Shown: positions 46,630-58,070 of the stretch, in pieces
Numbering within the stretch: position 1 is the first letter of the stretch
Layout of the letters: each line of letters opens with the position of its first letter
Assembly: GCF_029784155.1 (NCBI RefSeq)
Contig: NC_073692.1
Span: 272,089,327 to 272,153,326 of the forward strand
DNA length: 64,000 nucleotides
Reading direction: 5' to 3'
Source of the DNA: Uranotaenia lowii
Lineage: Eukaryota; Arthropoda; Insecta; Diptera; Culicidae
Notes under the pieces: model-generated
Told to the model about the DNA's origin: nothing
What the model saw: the letters and a program-made list of their open reading frames with translations, nothing else
The model's database searches: none
Made by a program: the position numbers and the translations under genes

Positions 46630-47320
46630 TTTAGGTAGGTCGCTCAATGCTTCGCACGGCACGTTCCGGCTATCTTCTTCCTCTGTGCCGAGAGAGACCG
46701 TCAAACCAACCGGGAGAACCTTGTCGGTATCTGACTCAATTATTCAGCCGGCCAATGCAATCCGAGAAGGAGGAAAGAGGTTTCGTCCCGGCTGAATTTG
46801 CACAGAAGTTGCACGACCGGCTAGCTGCTACTGGGCTACAAATCTTCCGATTCACGATTTCGCTTCGCTTTGCCACAACATTGGCCGCACAGATATGCAG
46901 ATTATTTACATTTCCATGCACTCGCCCCGGAGCACTTTGAATGACGTCCTTGCACGGAAATGTTACTTCTATGAATTCTCATTCGCTCTAGCTGGACGAC
47001 TGCTGGAGGGGGCGAAAGTTTTCTTCACTTTTACGTCATGAACTATGCAAGGGCGACTAAAAACTGCTGTTCAAAAGCTGTTGGATAATGGAATTGATGA
47101 ACGTTAGAACTTCTATTGTGGGGTAATTTTTGGAACACCTTGAGAGTAGAGTTTCGATTTGAATAGTTAGTTGGTCTATTTTTATGACGTCGTCGTGGCA
47201 TGAACGTTATAAAATGTGATAAGAACATTTTAGTAGTAGGGGGTAAACATCAAAAGACATTAATTCTTCTTAAAATTCTTTCGAAAAAATAATCTAATTT
47301 TTTCGTTGATATTTTTGGGG
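46630..47320. other. Intergenic DNA, GC-richer at 46650-47040
   Basis: Overlapping short ORFs occur in several frames; none is convincing. May be a conserved non-coding or promoter-proximal region. Confidence 0.35.
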
Positions 47321-47325
47321 GCAAG

Positions 47326-48804
47326 ACATTCGGCCGAAGGCCGATAGGCCGAAAGATGTTAGTCCGAAGGTCGCTAGGCCGAATGGATTAAAAGGCCGAC
47401 GGATGTTCGTCCGAATAAGACAATAGGCACAACGGGACATTAGGCTGAAGGTTATTTGGCCGAATAGTATTTGGCCGAATGGATGTTAGCCCGAATGGCC
47501 ATCGGGCCGAATGGACGATAGGCCGAATGAACGATAGGCCGAATGGTCGTTAGGCCGAATGGTCATAAGGCCAAATGGATGTTAGGCCGAATGGTCATTT
47601 GGTCGAATGGTCACTAGGCCGAATGGTCACTAGGCCGAATGGTCGTTAGGTCGAAAGGTCGTAAGGCCGAATGGTCATAAGGCCGAATGGCCATAAGGCC
47701 GAATGGTCGACGGGCAAAATGGTCCTAAGGGCAAACGGATGCTAGGTCGAATGGGATATTAGGGCGAATCTCCATTAGGCCGAATGGTCATTAGGCCGAA
47801 TGGTCACTAGGCCGAATGGTTGTAAGACCGAATGGATGCTAGAAGGTCGTTAGGCCCAATGCCCACTGGGACAAATGGTTGTTAGGCTGAATGGTCGTTG
47901 GGCCGAATTTATGCTAGGTCTATTAAACATATTATCGCTTTTTTGGATGTAAGGCCGATCAGTAGTTAGGCCGAATGGTCGTTAGGCCGAATAGTCACCA
48001 AAGCGAATGGTCATCAGACCGAATGGACGCAAGGCCGGATTTGACCATTTGCCTTTGCGACGATTCGGCCTATCGTCCACTTGGCCTTACGACCATTTGG
48101 TCTAATGACCATTCGGCCTAGTAACCATTCGGCCTTTTGAACATTCGACCTATCGTCCATTTGGTCTAAAAGCCATTCGGCCAAACGACCATTCGGTCTC
48201 ATGATCATTCGGCCTTGCATGCATAGAAGCAAAAATTATCCATTACAAGATTTGGAACTCTTGCGGGAATCGACGGACAAAATCCAAAAGCGCCACCATC
48301 AAATGCTGCGGCAGAAATGCAACTATTAAGTAAAACACGCTAAGGAAAAAAAACCAATTTTTATTACACGGTCGGAAATAACTAGCAGTTTGAGCATTTT
48401 GCAAATGTATTCCAAATTTGAACAAAAGGAAATTAGAGTGCATTTGAACCCCCCGGAACGAGGGGTACATGTGAAAAGTTCAATTATCGAGAAATGTTGA
48501 CCTTTTCTGTCAGTAGATGGTGTTAAGGTTTGTTAAAGGATTGTCTGTTGGCATTTATATGAAAAATTTCAAGAGCTAGGTATCTTGGAATATATTATTT
48601 TTGATAGAAGTGTAAAAGATTTCGTTTTGACCCAGCAATCATTCATGACGATCATTCAGCCTTATGACCATTCGGCCTAATGACCATTCGGCCTCATGAC
48701 CATTCGGCTTACTGACCATTCGGCCTTATGACTATTCAGCCTTATGACTCTTCAGCCTAGTGACCATTCGGCCTTGCGTCCTTTCGGCCTAACAGCCTTC
48801 GGCT
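47326..48804. mobile_element. GGCCGAAT foldback minisatellite element
   Basis: 47326-48040 has over 40 degenerate copies of a 16-bp unit of the form TAGGCCGAATGGTCRT. The same unit occurs reversed at 48042-48217 and again at 48636-48804. A 420-bp non-repetitive segment (48218-48635) lies between the two reversed blocks. The outer edges both contain CCTTCGGC/GCCGAAGG. The arrangement can fold into a long imperfect hairpin. No transposase. Confidence 0.8.
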
Positions 48805-48809
48805 GGATA

Positions 48810-49930
48810 GCTATCGTAAAACAGTGCTGAGGATTTCTTTGTTTAAGCTTTCGGCGATGTTGCCATATATTTTATTTTAGGAGGAATCAGATGTCGCTAC
48901 TATTATATAAATTATAAAGGTTCACTAGTTGTTATGAAAATTTTAACTGTATTCGTCGGGGTATCACGGAAAAAAGTTGACTTACAAGTTTGAAATCATA
49001 CAATTTGTAATGTTTTATTACTAGTATGAAAAGTTAACTTTAGACCATTCTCCCTCGCAATCATGGAATTGATTGCGAATAGGATGCTGCCCGATTCAAA
49101 AACCGCAATGAAAACAGAATAAACCAATAGAACAAAAATAAAAAAAACATAAATATCCTGGTGAATGTCGCATCTATTTTACTGTTTGATCAAAAATGTT
49201 TGATCCCTTTCTGGAAAACAGCGAACCAAACAAGCCTTCCAACAATCAATGGAGAAAGTCCATTCGATCGGCACAAATAAAAAACCCAAATATCTCCTGC
49301 CGCGATGAAACTTCGCTTTCTGCCGCCCTCTCACTGACTGGCTCGGAAGAAATGCCTCATCGGGATTCGTTCCGCTCGATTAGGCCTCCCGGCAGGCTGG
49401 CCTGGCCCAGAATTGTGGCCTCTTGGCTTCTGACTGCTGGAGGCCGGCAACTTTTCGACAGGACATCAAATGGCCACATGGGGGTTGTATACATTTTCAA
49501 GGACGACCGATTTCACAACGTGATAACCGTGTGTTTGAGTGTGTGTGAATTTTACGATGATCGAAGCCAGAAAAGTCGAATGATTGAATAAAGTTTTTTT
49601 TTTGCTCTGTTTATGTTTTTTTATGTTTCTGTGGAATCTTTTATCGGTTTTGTCTTCGAAATTTATTCACAGGCCGCGTGCTGCGTGCGGTGCCGTCAAT
49701 GAGCGGTTTTTATACCGGAACTTTTAAGTGGCATGTAAATAAAGCCTTTGTTCTTTTCTCCTTCGTGGCGCTTTAAAGCTTTGTACCAATTCTAGTGGAA
49801 TTCTTCAAAATATAAACATTAATAATATTCAACCATTGCCGAATAACCGAATCAAATCAGCACAAATACGTCCATTTTGGTCATTTCAGTTAGTTCCTTT
49901 GATTCGCTCTTAACTTATCTTATCACTTTT
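48810..49930. other. Intergenic DNA with an unsupported ORF
   Basis: 49196-49591 is open for 131 codons on the + strand and is GC-richer than the flanks, but has no motif, signal peptide or splice context that I can identify. The remainder is AT-rich. Confidence 0.35.
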
Positions 49931-50029
49931 GTCTTCAATCTTTTATTTTTAAGATGGCGTTATATTTAATCCGACGTTTCAAGACTGGTTAGTCTCATCT
50001 TCAGGGAAACTATAAAAATTGTGAATAGT

Positions 50030-50727
50030 TAAATTTGAAAAGCACTACCTATTGGAGAGGAAATGATTTAGAACTCGTTGTACAAGAAGCAAATGCTGAT
50101 TTGAAAAATATTGCCGATTTTTCGAAACACAGAAAATTATGTCTAAATCTTGATAAAACCAACTGGAAGATTATTAAAAATCGCCAAATTGGAGTAAGCC
50201 CTAAGTTATTATTCGATTATTGTGAGATCGAAAGGGTTCGTCAAGTCAAGACCTAGGAGTACAAGTCGATGAACAATTGAATTTTATAGCTCACATAGAC
50301 TACATAATCAAAAAGATTGCCGTGAAATATGGTGCACTTTGTAGAGTAAGAAGATATATGACTTTCTGGTCGAAAAAAATCTACCTTAAATCTGTTATTA
50401 TGCCACACTTCGACAATTGCGCTACAATTTACTTCATGCATGTGATACACAAAAAAAGCGCCTACAAAGAATTCAAAATAAGATCATGCGAGTAATCGAT
50501 ACACACCAAGTATATTATGCTCGACATACTTCAATGGTTGTCAGTGAAACGGAGAATTGCATATAGTTTGTTTCTTATGTATAAAAGGAGAAAGGAAATG
50601 ACAAAAAGTTCAGTATTCTACAACGGTCTAAAAATGTTTGACAGCCTGCCGCAGAATTTCAAAGACAGTTCAAATATAAACACTTTCAAGAAACTGGCAA
50701 TACAACACGTTAAACAGACAATTTGAA
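50030..50727 (+). pseudogene. LINE remnant, C-terminal part of a reverse transcriptase
   Basis: Three consecutive frames give ANADLKNIADFSKHRKLCLN and LDKTNWKIIK, then KDLGVQVDEQLNFIAHIDYI and IKKIAVKYGALCRVRRYMT, then AYSLFLMYKRRKEMTKSS and FDSLPQNFKDSSNINTFKK. This is the RT thumb and C-terminal tail typical of CR1/Jockey-related LINEs, different from the other copies in the window. Frameshifts at about 50245 and 50490. Palm motifs are missing (5' truncation). Confidence 0.75.
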
Positions 50728-50929
50728 ATAATGAATTATCCTAAAAAAGAACATATGCTAGTGAGGAAGATCTGAAGAAACACCAGATACAAAATTGTAC
50801 GGTGATGGACATAATCGGGAGTTAGACAAACAAGTCTTACAGAATTTGATAAAATAATGCTAACAAAATTATCCATAGGATAAACTGTCCCTCCCACTTC
50901 TAAAAAGCGTATGGGGAGAAGTAAGGACC

Positions 50930-51120
50930 CGAATGGTCCTGTAGAATCATCACAATAAAAATCTCATGAAATATCCACAATAAAGGGTATTTGGTGAAAG
51001 GAATCAGAGAGTAGAAATCGAATTACGCCATCTGACGTTTGAAATTCAAGATGGTGGCTTTCGAAGTCTACGTCGCTTGAACTGTCCTCGCATAAGGAAA
51101 TCTCAGTAGGCCAGGGTACT
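50930..51120 (+). repeat. Stray 137-bp foldback unit, left of the mariner
   Basis: Shows the foldback-unit order: CTCATGAAATATCCACAATA, GGTGAAAGG, AGTAGAAATCGAATT, then CAAGATGGTGGC. It runs on into TCGCATAAGGAAATCTCAGT, which is also present at the right-hand copy (51925-52085). The two form about 190-bp direct repeats around the transposase. Confidence 0.75.
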
Positions 51121-51129
51121 GAGATTCTG

Positions 51130-51900
51130 AGATAAACGGAGAATCATCGTCACTAGACCGAAGGATTCATCTGCGCGAAGGAAAACGATCTTATCGGGTC
51201 AGTAAGCAACCAAACCGGACATTGAAGCAGAATGTTGAAGCTGAAAGACGTGCCTGGAAGTTATACAACAAGATTCCAACGAAGTACGACGGATGCATCC
51301 TCATGGATGACGAAACGTACGTGAAGATGGATTTTGGGTGGCTTCCTGGCTAAAAATTTTACTAAGTCACTGGTCGGGGTGATGTTCCCACCAAGTTCGA
51401 ATTCGTTTTTGCCGATAAGTTGGCAAAAAGTGTTTGATCTAGCAAGGTATTTGCAGCTGCGGACGAAAAACTCCGGTTTTTTAGATAAATAAGACCATGG
51501 ACTCCGCATTGTAAAAGAAGGAGTGCTTGAAAAACGTTTTTTTTCATACATTAGATCTCACAAAGGACCAGTAAAGTTTTCAACAGATCTGGCAGGCTGC
51601 CACTACAGCAAAGAGGTACTACAGTTATATCGAGACAACGGGTGGATTTTGTCGAAAAGGACATCAACCCACCCAACTGCCTTCAATTCCGCCCTGTCGA
51701 AAAAAATTGGGCAATTGTCAAGCAGAGAATGAAGAAAAATGGTAGGACGACTCGGGATGCAACAGAGATGAAGAGATTGGAACAAAATGGCCGCTGAGGT
51801 CAGCGAACAGGTTGTCCAAACTATGATGAGTGGTACTCGACGAAAAGTTCGAAATCTCATCAAAACAACATTGGAATAATTTTTTTTAAATTTTTCCTTT
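51130..51900 (+). pseudogene. Mariner-type DD37E transposase, degenerate
   Basis: The protein is read in shifting frames. MDDETYVK at 51303-51326 holds the first catalytic Asp. FVFADKLAKSV follows, then TDLAGCHYSKEVLQLYRDNG with the second Asp, and after a frameshift FVEKDINPPNCLQFRPVEKN and WAIVKQRMKKNG with the catalytic Glu. Counting from the second Asp to the Glu gives 37 residues between, i.e. DD37E, the spacing known from mosquito ITmD37E elements. Several stops and frameshifts make it inactive. The N-terminal DNA-binding part is only partly present. Its terminal repeats were not found; instead it is flanked by foldback-type units. Confidence 0.85.
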
Positions 51901-51924
51901 AAAGTACAATAAAAATCCATGCTT

Positions 51925-52085
51925 TATTAGGTGAAAGGCATTTATGAGTAGAAGTCGAATTTCGCTATTTGACGTCATCTTGAAATCCAAGATGGTGGCT
52001 TTCGAAGTCAATGTCGCTAGAACTGTTCTCGCATAAGGAAAGCTCAGTAGACCAGGGTCACAGATAAACGGAGAATCATTGTCAA
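51925..52085 (+). repeat. Stray 137-bp foldback unit, right of the mariner
   Basis: Contains GGTGAAAGG, AGTAGAAGTCGAATTTCGCT, GACGTCATCTTGAAATCC and AAGATGGTGGC, then the shared TCGCATAAGGAAAGCTCAGT. Same orientation as 50930-51120 and as the left foldback arm at 10500. Confidence 0.8.
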
Positions 52086-52910
52086 TCACACAAATTGTGC
52101 AGCCAATGATTGAATTTGCGGTAAGTTGTAGAAATTTGTTAGGGGAAATGAGAAGGTTTGAGTTAAAATGAGAGAAACCTGTGCTCAGAGAGAATGAAAA
52201 TGTGCTGAAAGTTGCAAATTGTTGCAATTTGTGAAGCAGTTGTGGAATTTTGATCATTATAATTTCAAATGCAAAGAATTCGCTAACCACTGCAATGTCT
52301 CGCAGTAGGCCCATGGGTTGATCAGAACCTGGCATCGTTACACGATTTGTCTATGTATCGTGTGACCAACATCTTTAAAATATGTGCTCGTGAATCTCGT
52401 TTTTAAGCTTTTTTTCCTCAGATTTAAGCTTTTTTTGCCTTAAGAGCATCGAAGATGAACCCGAGCAGACTTTTATGGCAAAATTATACCTAATTTTGCT
52501 ATCATGCCTTGAAAGTAAAATGAGGTATCATTTTGCCCGAATAAAGGTGGTACAATGCCAAAATTTGGGTCTCACTTTTCATATACCGATACCGCAATTA
52601 TACCAACTGTAGGTTTGGCTGGTAAACGGTGGATAATGTGCAACACGAGACCCCATAGTGGTCATATCACCTCTTATTCACAACTCCTATCTCTACCTCC
52701 CCGCGGTGCCGGCTGGGGTGCGAGTAACCTAAGCGGAGAGCGGGTACCCAACCCCGGTGGATGCTTTGGTCGCATGCAGACTGAGAAGGTGGCCGCACGC
52801 GTCTGTTCCCCAGGTCAGGGGCGGCGTGCAACAACAACCGAGCGTCTGTTCTCCAGGTCAGGGGCGGCTTAAACAGCGTCTGTCTTGCAGCAAGCGGCTG
52901 AATTTATGAA

Positions 52911-53870
52911 ATGCGGCTCCCGCCAGCTAAGTCCAAGATGGCAGCCCCATCGCGGGATAGGGACTTTAGGCTAACAACCTACTGCTCCCGATCTGAAATT
53001 GTTACGGAATCCGAAAGAAATGACCGACCTGGAACTTTGGCGACGACTTTTAGCATGAAAACACGGACACGAATTGGAACTTGGAATGTTTTAACCCTTG
53101 CCCAACAAGGCAAACTGGAACAACTTGCTAGAGAAGCTAGCCGCCTCAAGCTTGAAATTCTGGGACTGAGCGAAGTCCGTTGGCCTAATACTGGAGAACA
53201 CAAGACACAATCAGGGCAAGTCCTGCTTTACTCTGGCATACGAGGAGAACATGCTACTCGGGAACGAGGAGTTGGTTTCCTGTTAAGCCCGCAGGCCTAC
53301 GCGGCCCTCATTAGATGGGAACCTATAAACGAAAGAATAATCGTAGCCAGATTTAGAACACGGGTTAGAAACCTTACAATGGTCCAGTGTTATGCGCCAA
53401 CTGACGTTGCCGACTTGCAGGAGAAAGAGCAGTTTTACAGTCAACTGAACAGCGTGGTTGAGAGAATTCCGAAGGGTGACATTCAAATCCATTTGGGCGA
53501 CTTCAACGCAAAAATTGGCTCCGACAATCAGGACCTTGAGCGCATCATGGGGCGCCATGGCCTAGGACAGATGAGCGAAAACGGAGAGCTGTTTGTAGAA
53601 TTTTGTGGCAACAACAACATGGTGATCGGTGGATCGCTCTTCCCCCATCGACCAGCACATAAGGTCACTTGGGTATCCCGAGATGGCCGAACAGAAAATC
53701 AAATTGACCACATCTGCATCAGCCGAAAATGGAGAAGGAGCCTTCTTGATGTCCGCAACAAGCGAAGCGCAGACATTGCATCTGACCATCACCTCGTCCT
53801 TGGCGAGATACGACTGAGAGTTGCACGTGTCCAACGGCGCGAGGAGAAAGTCGGGTGTCGATACGACGTC
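52911..53870 (+). pseudogene. Apurinic-type endonuclease domain of the RTE-like LINE
   Basis: This is the first part of the element's single ORF. The domain begins about residue 49 with KTRTRIGTWNVLTL (catalytic Asn), then LEILGLSEVRW (catalytic Glu), MVQCYAPTDV, IHLGDFNAKIG (Asp/Asn), NQIDHICIS and ADIASDHHLVLGEI (the terminal SDH). All expected catalytic motifs are present. The enzyme nicks target DNA to prime reverse transcription. The start may be MRLPPAKS at 52911 or MKTRTR at 53055. The frame is open up to the inserted palindrome, where it stops after a few foreign codons. Confidence 0.9.
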
Positions 53871-55258
53871 CGCCGCACACAGGGGTAAAACATGAAAAAG
53901 ACGATCAAAACTGTTTTCTGCCGAAACTGTTCGTTTTAGACCTATAGTGTCTTCGAGACAAATGACCAGCATTACAAGGGCTAAAAAGTAAGTTTTTTGA
54001 AAAATTGATTAATCCACCTAGTAGTGAGTTTGAAAAACTAACTTTTTTAATATCCATTTTAGAGCTGTATTGTCTGAGAAAAGTTTTTAGCTTGTACCAA
54101 TTCTAGCAACTTTGCTAAAGAAGTCATAGCTGTAACATTAATCGTTTCAAAGTTATGACAATTTTTAGAAAAATAACACCAATTTTCAGTTTTTTCAACA
54201 TAACTTTTTTGCGCGTGATTTTCCATATAAAGTATGTTCTAGAGAGTTTTGAAGACAGAAAAGTTGTACACTTTTGCTGAACATATTGTATAGAAATTTT
54301 GAAGTTTAAACGAGATATCTTAAAAATACCTAACAAAAATAGTCATTTTGAACTGGTTATATCTCCTGAGTTCGGACGAGTTCGGTTACATATTTTACAG
54401 TTTTGCAATCAGAAAAGTATCGCCTTTCAAACAATGTACAATTCAAAGTGGCCAATTGTGACCTTCATAGTGTAAATGTCAATAGAAGTGAGCCGAAAGT
54501 GAAGTTTTTATACTAATTTGAGCCCATCTACCATCTCAAGTCCAAGTGGTTCAAGTAGGCCTACTGTTAGGAATCCTACATGTTGCAGCCAAATAGTAAA
54601 AGTTATGAAGAAATTAGTATAAAAACTTCACTTTCGGCTCACTTCTATTGACATTACACTATGAAGGTCACAATTGGCCACTTTGAATTGTACATTGTTT
54701 GAAAGGCGATACTTTTCTGATTGCAAAACTGTAAAATATGTAACCGAACTCGTCCGAACTCAGAAGATATAACCAGTTCAAAATGACTATTTTTGTTAAG
54801 TATTTTTAAGATATCTCGTTTAAACTCTAAAATTTCTATACAATATGTTCAACAAAAGTGTACAACTTTTCTGTCTTCAAAACTCTCTAGAACATATTTT
54901 ATATGGAAAATCACGCGCAAAAAAGTTATGTTGAAAAAACTGAAAATTGGTGTTATTTTTCTAAAAATTGTCATAACTTTGAAACGATTAATGTTACAGC
55001 TATGACTTCTTTAGCAAAGTTGCTAGAATTGGTACAAGCTAAAAACTTTTCTCAGACAATACAGCTCTAAAATGGATATTAAAAAAGTTAGTTTTTCAAA
55101 CTCACTACTAGGTGGATTAATCAATTTTTAAAAAAACTTACTTTTTAGCCCTTGTAATGCTGGTCATTTGTCTCGAAGACACTATAGGTCTAAAACGAAC
55201 AGTTTCGGCAGAAAACAGTTTTGATCGCCTTTTTCATGTTTTACCCCTGTGTGCGCCG
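53871..55258. mobile_element. 1378-bp palindromic element with CGCCG target duplication
   Basis: CGCCG at 53871-53875 and 55254-55258 flanks an element that begins CACACAGGGGTAAAACATG and ends with its complement. Removing the element and one CGCCG restores the LINE codons for DVRRLE, so the boundaries are certain to within the repeat. Arms are 53876-54519 and 54611-55253, nearly identical in inverse orientation, with a 91-bp spacer. No transposase; the mirror ORFs at 54124-54336 and 54793-55005 are a palindrome artefact. A GC-rich 5-bp duplication plus CACA-initial ends is what Transib elements show; CACTA or Chapaev relatives are alternatives. Confidence 0.9.
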
Positions 55259-57401
55259 GTTGGAGAATCCAGAGGTGAAAAGGGCATACGTTGAACAGCT
55301 AGAATCCCGAGCCTCGGAGCTGCCGACAGACGGAACAGTCGAAGAACAGTGGTGTGGAATCAAGAATGCCTTTATCACGACGAGCCATGGTACTCTCGGT
55401 AAAGTTTGTGGAAGAAGGAGTGAATGGATGTCGGATGAAACTTGGAGGATGGTCGATGATCGGAGAAAGGCGAAAGTCGGAATTGAGCAGGCATGTACCG
55501 GGTCAGCCAAAGCAGCCGCCCGCTTACGATATGCGGAGCTGGAAAAGGCAGTTAAACGAGCTTGTAGACGAGACAAGAGAGCCTGGACAAACTCCCTAGC
55601 CGAAGAGGGAGAAAGAGCCGCCGCCAATGGAGATATCCGATTACTTTATGACATTTCTCGCCGCCTCAGTGGTGCAAGGACTAATGCAAGAATGCCGCTA
55701 AAAGACCGAGCAGGTCAGTTATTGACCGATCGAACAGATCAGCTCAAACGATGGACTGAGCACTTCGAACAACTCTTCCGAGTCACGAATAGCGATGGCC
55801 AACAGAATCTGCAGCTCGAAGCGCCAACAGTAAGTCGCATAAATGGCGTCAACTCGGAAGCGCCTTCGCTGGCTGAAATAGAAGCGGCAATCAAAAACAT
55901 GAAATCCAACAAAGCACCTGGGATCGATTGCATCCCTGCTGAAATGCTGAAAGCCGACCCTGTCCTATCAGCACAAATGTTGCACCGTCTTTTCGCTGAC
56001 ATCTGGGATACTGCAACATTCCCGGCCGACTGGATGCAGGGTATCCTCGTAAAGGTCCCGAAGTAAGGAGACCTGACAGAGTGCGGTAACTGGCGAGGCA
56101 TAACGTTGATCTGTACAACCCTCAAAGTACTCTGCAAAGTGATTCTGAACAGGATCCAGGAGAAAATAGACGCTACACTCCGACGGCAACAAGCTGGATT
56201 CCGATCTCGACGATCATGTGTGGACCACATCACAACGCTACGAATCATACTGGAACAAATCAACGAATTCCAGGACTCTCTTCTGCTGGTGTTCGTTGAT
56301 TTCGAAAAAGCATTCGACCGACTTAACCATGAAAACATCTGGGCGGCTCTAAGGCGACGAGGGGTCCCAGAGAAACTAGTCCATCTCATCGAAGCACAGT
56401 ATGAGGCATTTTCGTGCAAGGTCTTGCACGACGGTGTCTTGTCCGAACCAATCCCGGTAACTGCTGGAGTGAGACAAGGATGTATTCTATCACCGCTACT
56501 TTTTCTAATCGTAATGGATGAGATTCTGATTGGATCGATTGACTGTGCACCGAACCGAGGATTGCCGTGGAATCCTTCAACAATGGAGCAACTGAACGAC
56601 CTTGACCTGGCTGACGATATTGTTTTGCTCGCCCAAACACAACCAGATATGCAGAGCAAACTCGACGACCTCACCGAAAGTTCCAAGGCAGCAGGTCTCA
56701 AAGTCAATGTCGGAAAGACCAAGTCGATGGAGATCAACACAGGAAATCCCTCCAGTTTCATGGTAGCTGGGCAACAAGTTGAGAAAGTGGATTGCTTCCA
56801 GTATCTTGGTAGCCAGATTACGCCTGATGGTGGTACCAGAAAAGACATCGAAACACGGATCAGAAAGGCCCGATTTGCGTTTGCGAGTCTCCGAAACATC
56901 TGGCGGTCACGCCAGATCTCTCTACGAACAAAAATCCGAATCTTCAACTCAAACGTCAAATCCGTATTGCTGTACGGGTGCGAAACTTGGTGCACATATG
57001 CGGTAACGACGCGAAAACTGCAAGTATTTGTAAACCGCTGCCTGCGGAGTATCACCCGCGCTTGGTGGCCTGGCAACTGGATCTCGAATGAGGAACTACA
57101 TCGCCGGTGTCATCAAAAGGCGCTAGAAATCGAGATTCGGGAACGTAAGTGGAGATGGATTGGGCACACGCTGCGAAGAGATGAAAACGAGATTTGCAGA
57201 GAGGCGCTAGATTGGAATCCAGAAGGTCATCGAAGAAGAGGCAGACCCAGAAATTCGTGGCGGCGAAGCCTAGCCGCTGAAATCCGAACTGTCGACGAGA
57301 ATCTTGACTGGGACCAGGTGAAGACGCTGGCTCCGGATCGTCAACAGTGGAGGTCTTTTACCACGGCCCTATGCACCGGAGGATCGGCGCGGGATCATTA
57401 A
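55259..57401 (+). pseudogene. Reverse transcriptase part of the RTE-like LINE
   Basis: After the linker the RT domain reads NKAPGIDCIPAEMLK, then QAGFRSRRSCVDHI, motif A LLVFVDFEKAFDRLNH, motif B TAGVRQGCILSPLLFLIV, motif C LNDLDLADDIVLLAQ (LADD in place of the usual Y/FADD), and thumb FQYLGSQITPDGG. The C terminus carries RKWRWIGHTLRRDENEICR and RRGRPRNSWRRSLAAE. The stop TAA at 56064-56066 replaces what is probably a Lys codon (KVPK then GDLTECGNWRGI continues in frame). Otherwise open for about 710 codons. The stop makes this copy inactive, though it looks recently active. Confidence 0.9.
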
Positions 57402-57425
57402 GTAAGTAAGTAAGTAAGTAGGTTT
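57402..57425 (+). repeat. (TAAG)n 3' tail of the RTE-like LINE
   Basis: Five or so TAAG units follow the stop codon directly and end in the target duplication GTAGGTTT. Short tandem tails instead of poly(A) are usual in RTE-like elements. Confidence 0.85.
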
Positions 57426-58070
57426 CACTGAAACCTTAATTATACCTCGTTTAGGCAACGTTTCAAAACCAGTTCCGATGGCATAATGATGCCACTTTTA
57501 GGTATAACCCACTGCCAAATTTTGGCATCTTTCTGCCCTCAAAAATATCATGAAAAAAAAGCAGGCTAAACGAGGTATCATTAAGCTTTCAATAATATCA
57601 AAACTAGTCGTATCTGTACTATTCTTATATGAAATATTGGGATCAAATTTTGTTATTGTTCCTTTTTTATTCGAATGAAATAATGCCAGATTTTGCTAAC
57701 AAGACATGATAGCAAAAATTTGTATTGTTTGGCCTGTTTGCTCACGATTGACCTATTTTTTTGAGTACCGTAATCAAATCCAACTGGTAAATCGGCACTT
57801 TATTTGCGGACAAAAAACATGAACTCCAACGCATGCACATAGAAAGCAAAATGTGTTATCCCAAAATAGTCGTTGCCTATCCAAAGGCGTTTTAAATTTG
57901 TTCGTATTGAAAGAACAAAATTTGTTCTAGAGAAACAAGAGTTCTAGAGAAGCAAATTATTCAAAAACTCCAATAAAATTACAAAACAATATTTTTGGCA
58001 GGAAAAAATATCTTATTTTGGTCACAGTTTGTTTTTGTTTATGATATCAAAGTCTGCTCGAAAAGGCTCA

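Larger units (their letters stand above)
52609..57425 (+). mobile_element. RTE/BovB-like non-LTR retrotransposon, near full length
   Basis: GTAGGTTT occurs at 52609-52616 and again at 57418-57425, just after a (TAAG)n tail, and is the likely target duplication. Between them lie a GC-rich 5' UTR (about 52617-52910) containing CCAGGTCAGGGGCGGC twice, a single long frame for endonuclease and RT, and almost no 3' UTR. The clade is assigned from the tail WKWIGHT-type domain and overall layout and is not certain. Frame damage is limited to one stop (56064) and the palindromic insertion at 53876-55253. That insertion plus its duplication is 1383 bp, a multiple of three, so both halves are in the same frame. 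Confidence 0.85.
52403..58070. mobile_element. AAGCTTTTTTCCTCAG-family MITE, host of the RTE-like LINE
   Basis: The left end has AAGC, poly-T, CCTCAGATTTAAGC and CCGAGCAGACTTT; the right end near 58041-58067 has ATCAAAGTCTGCTCG. Inside are repeated TTTGCTATCAT, AAACGAGGTATCA and CCAAAATTTGG-like motifs. A second copy of the right end is at 62080-62246. The LINE at 52617-57417 interrupts it; without the LINE the MITE is under 900 bp. Confidence 0.5.

Noticed and set aside
49196..49591. 131-codon ORF as a gene
   Set aside because: Open and GC-richer, but no motif, splice context or recognisable family; kept only as a note in the intergenic entry.
54124..55005. Pair of 70-codon ORFs with almost the same protein on opposite strands
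   Set aside because: They are mirror images created by the palindromic arms of the inserted element, not two genes.
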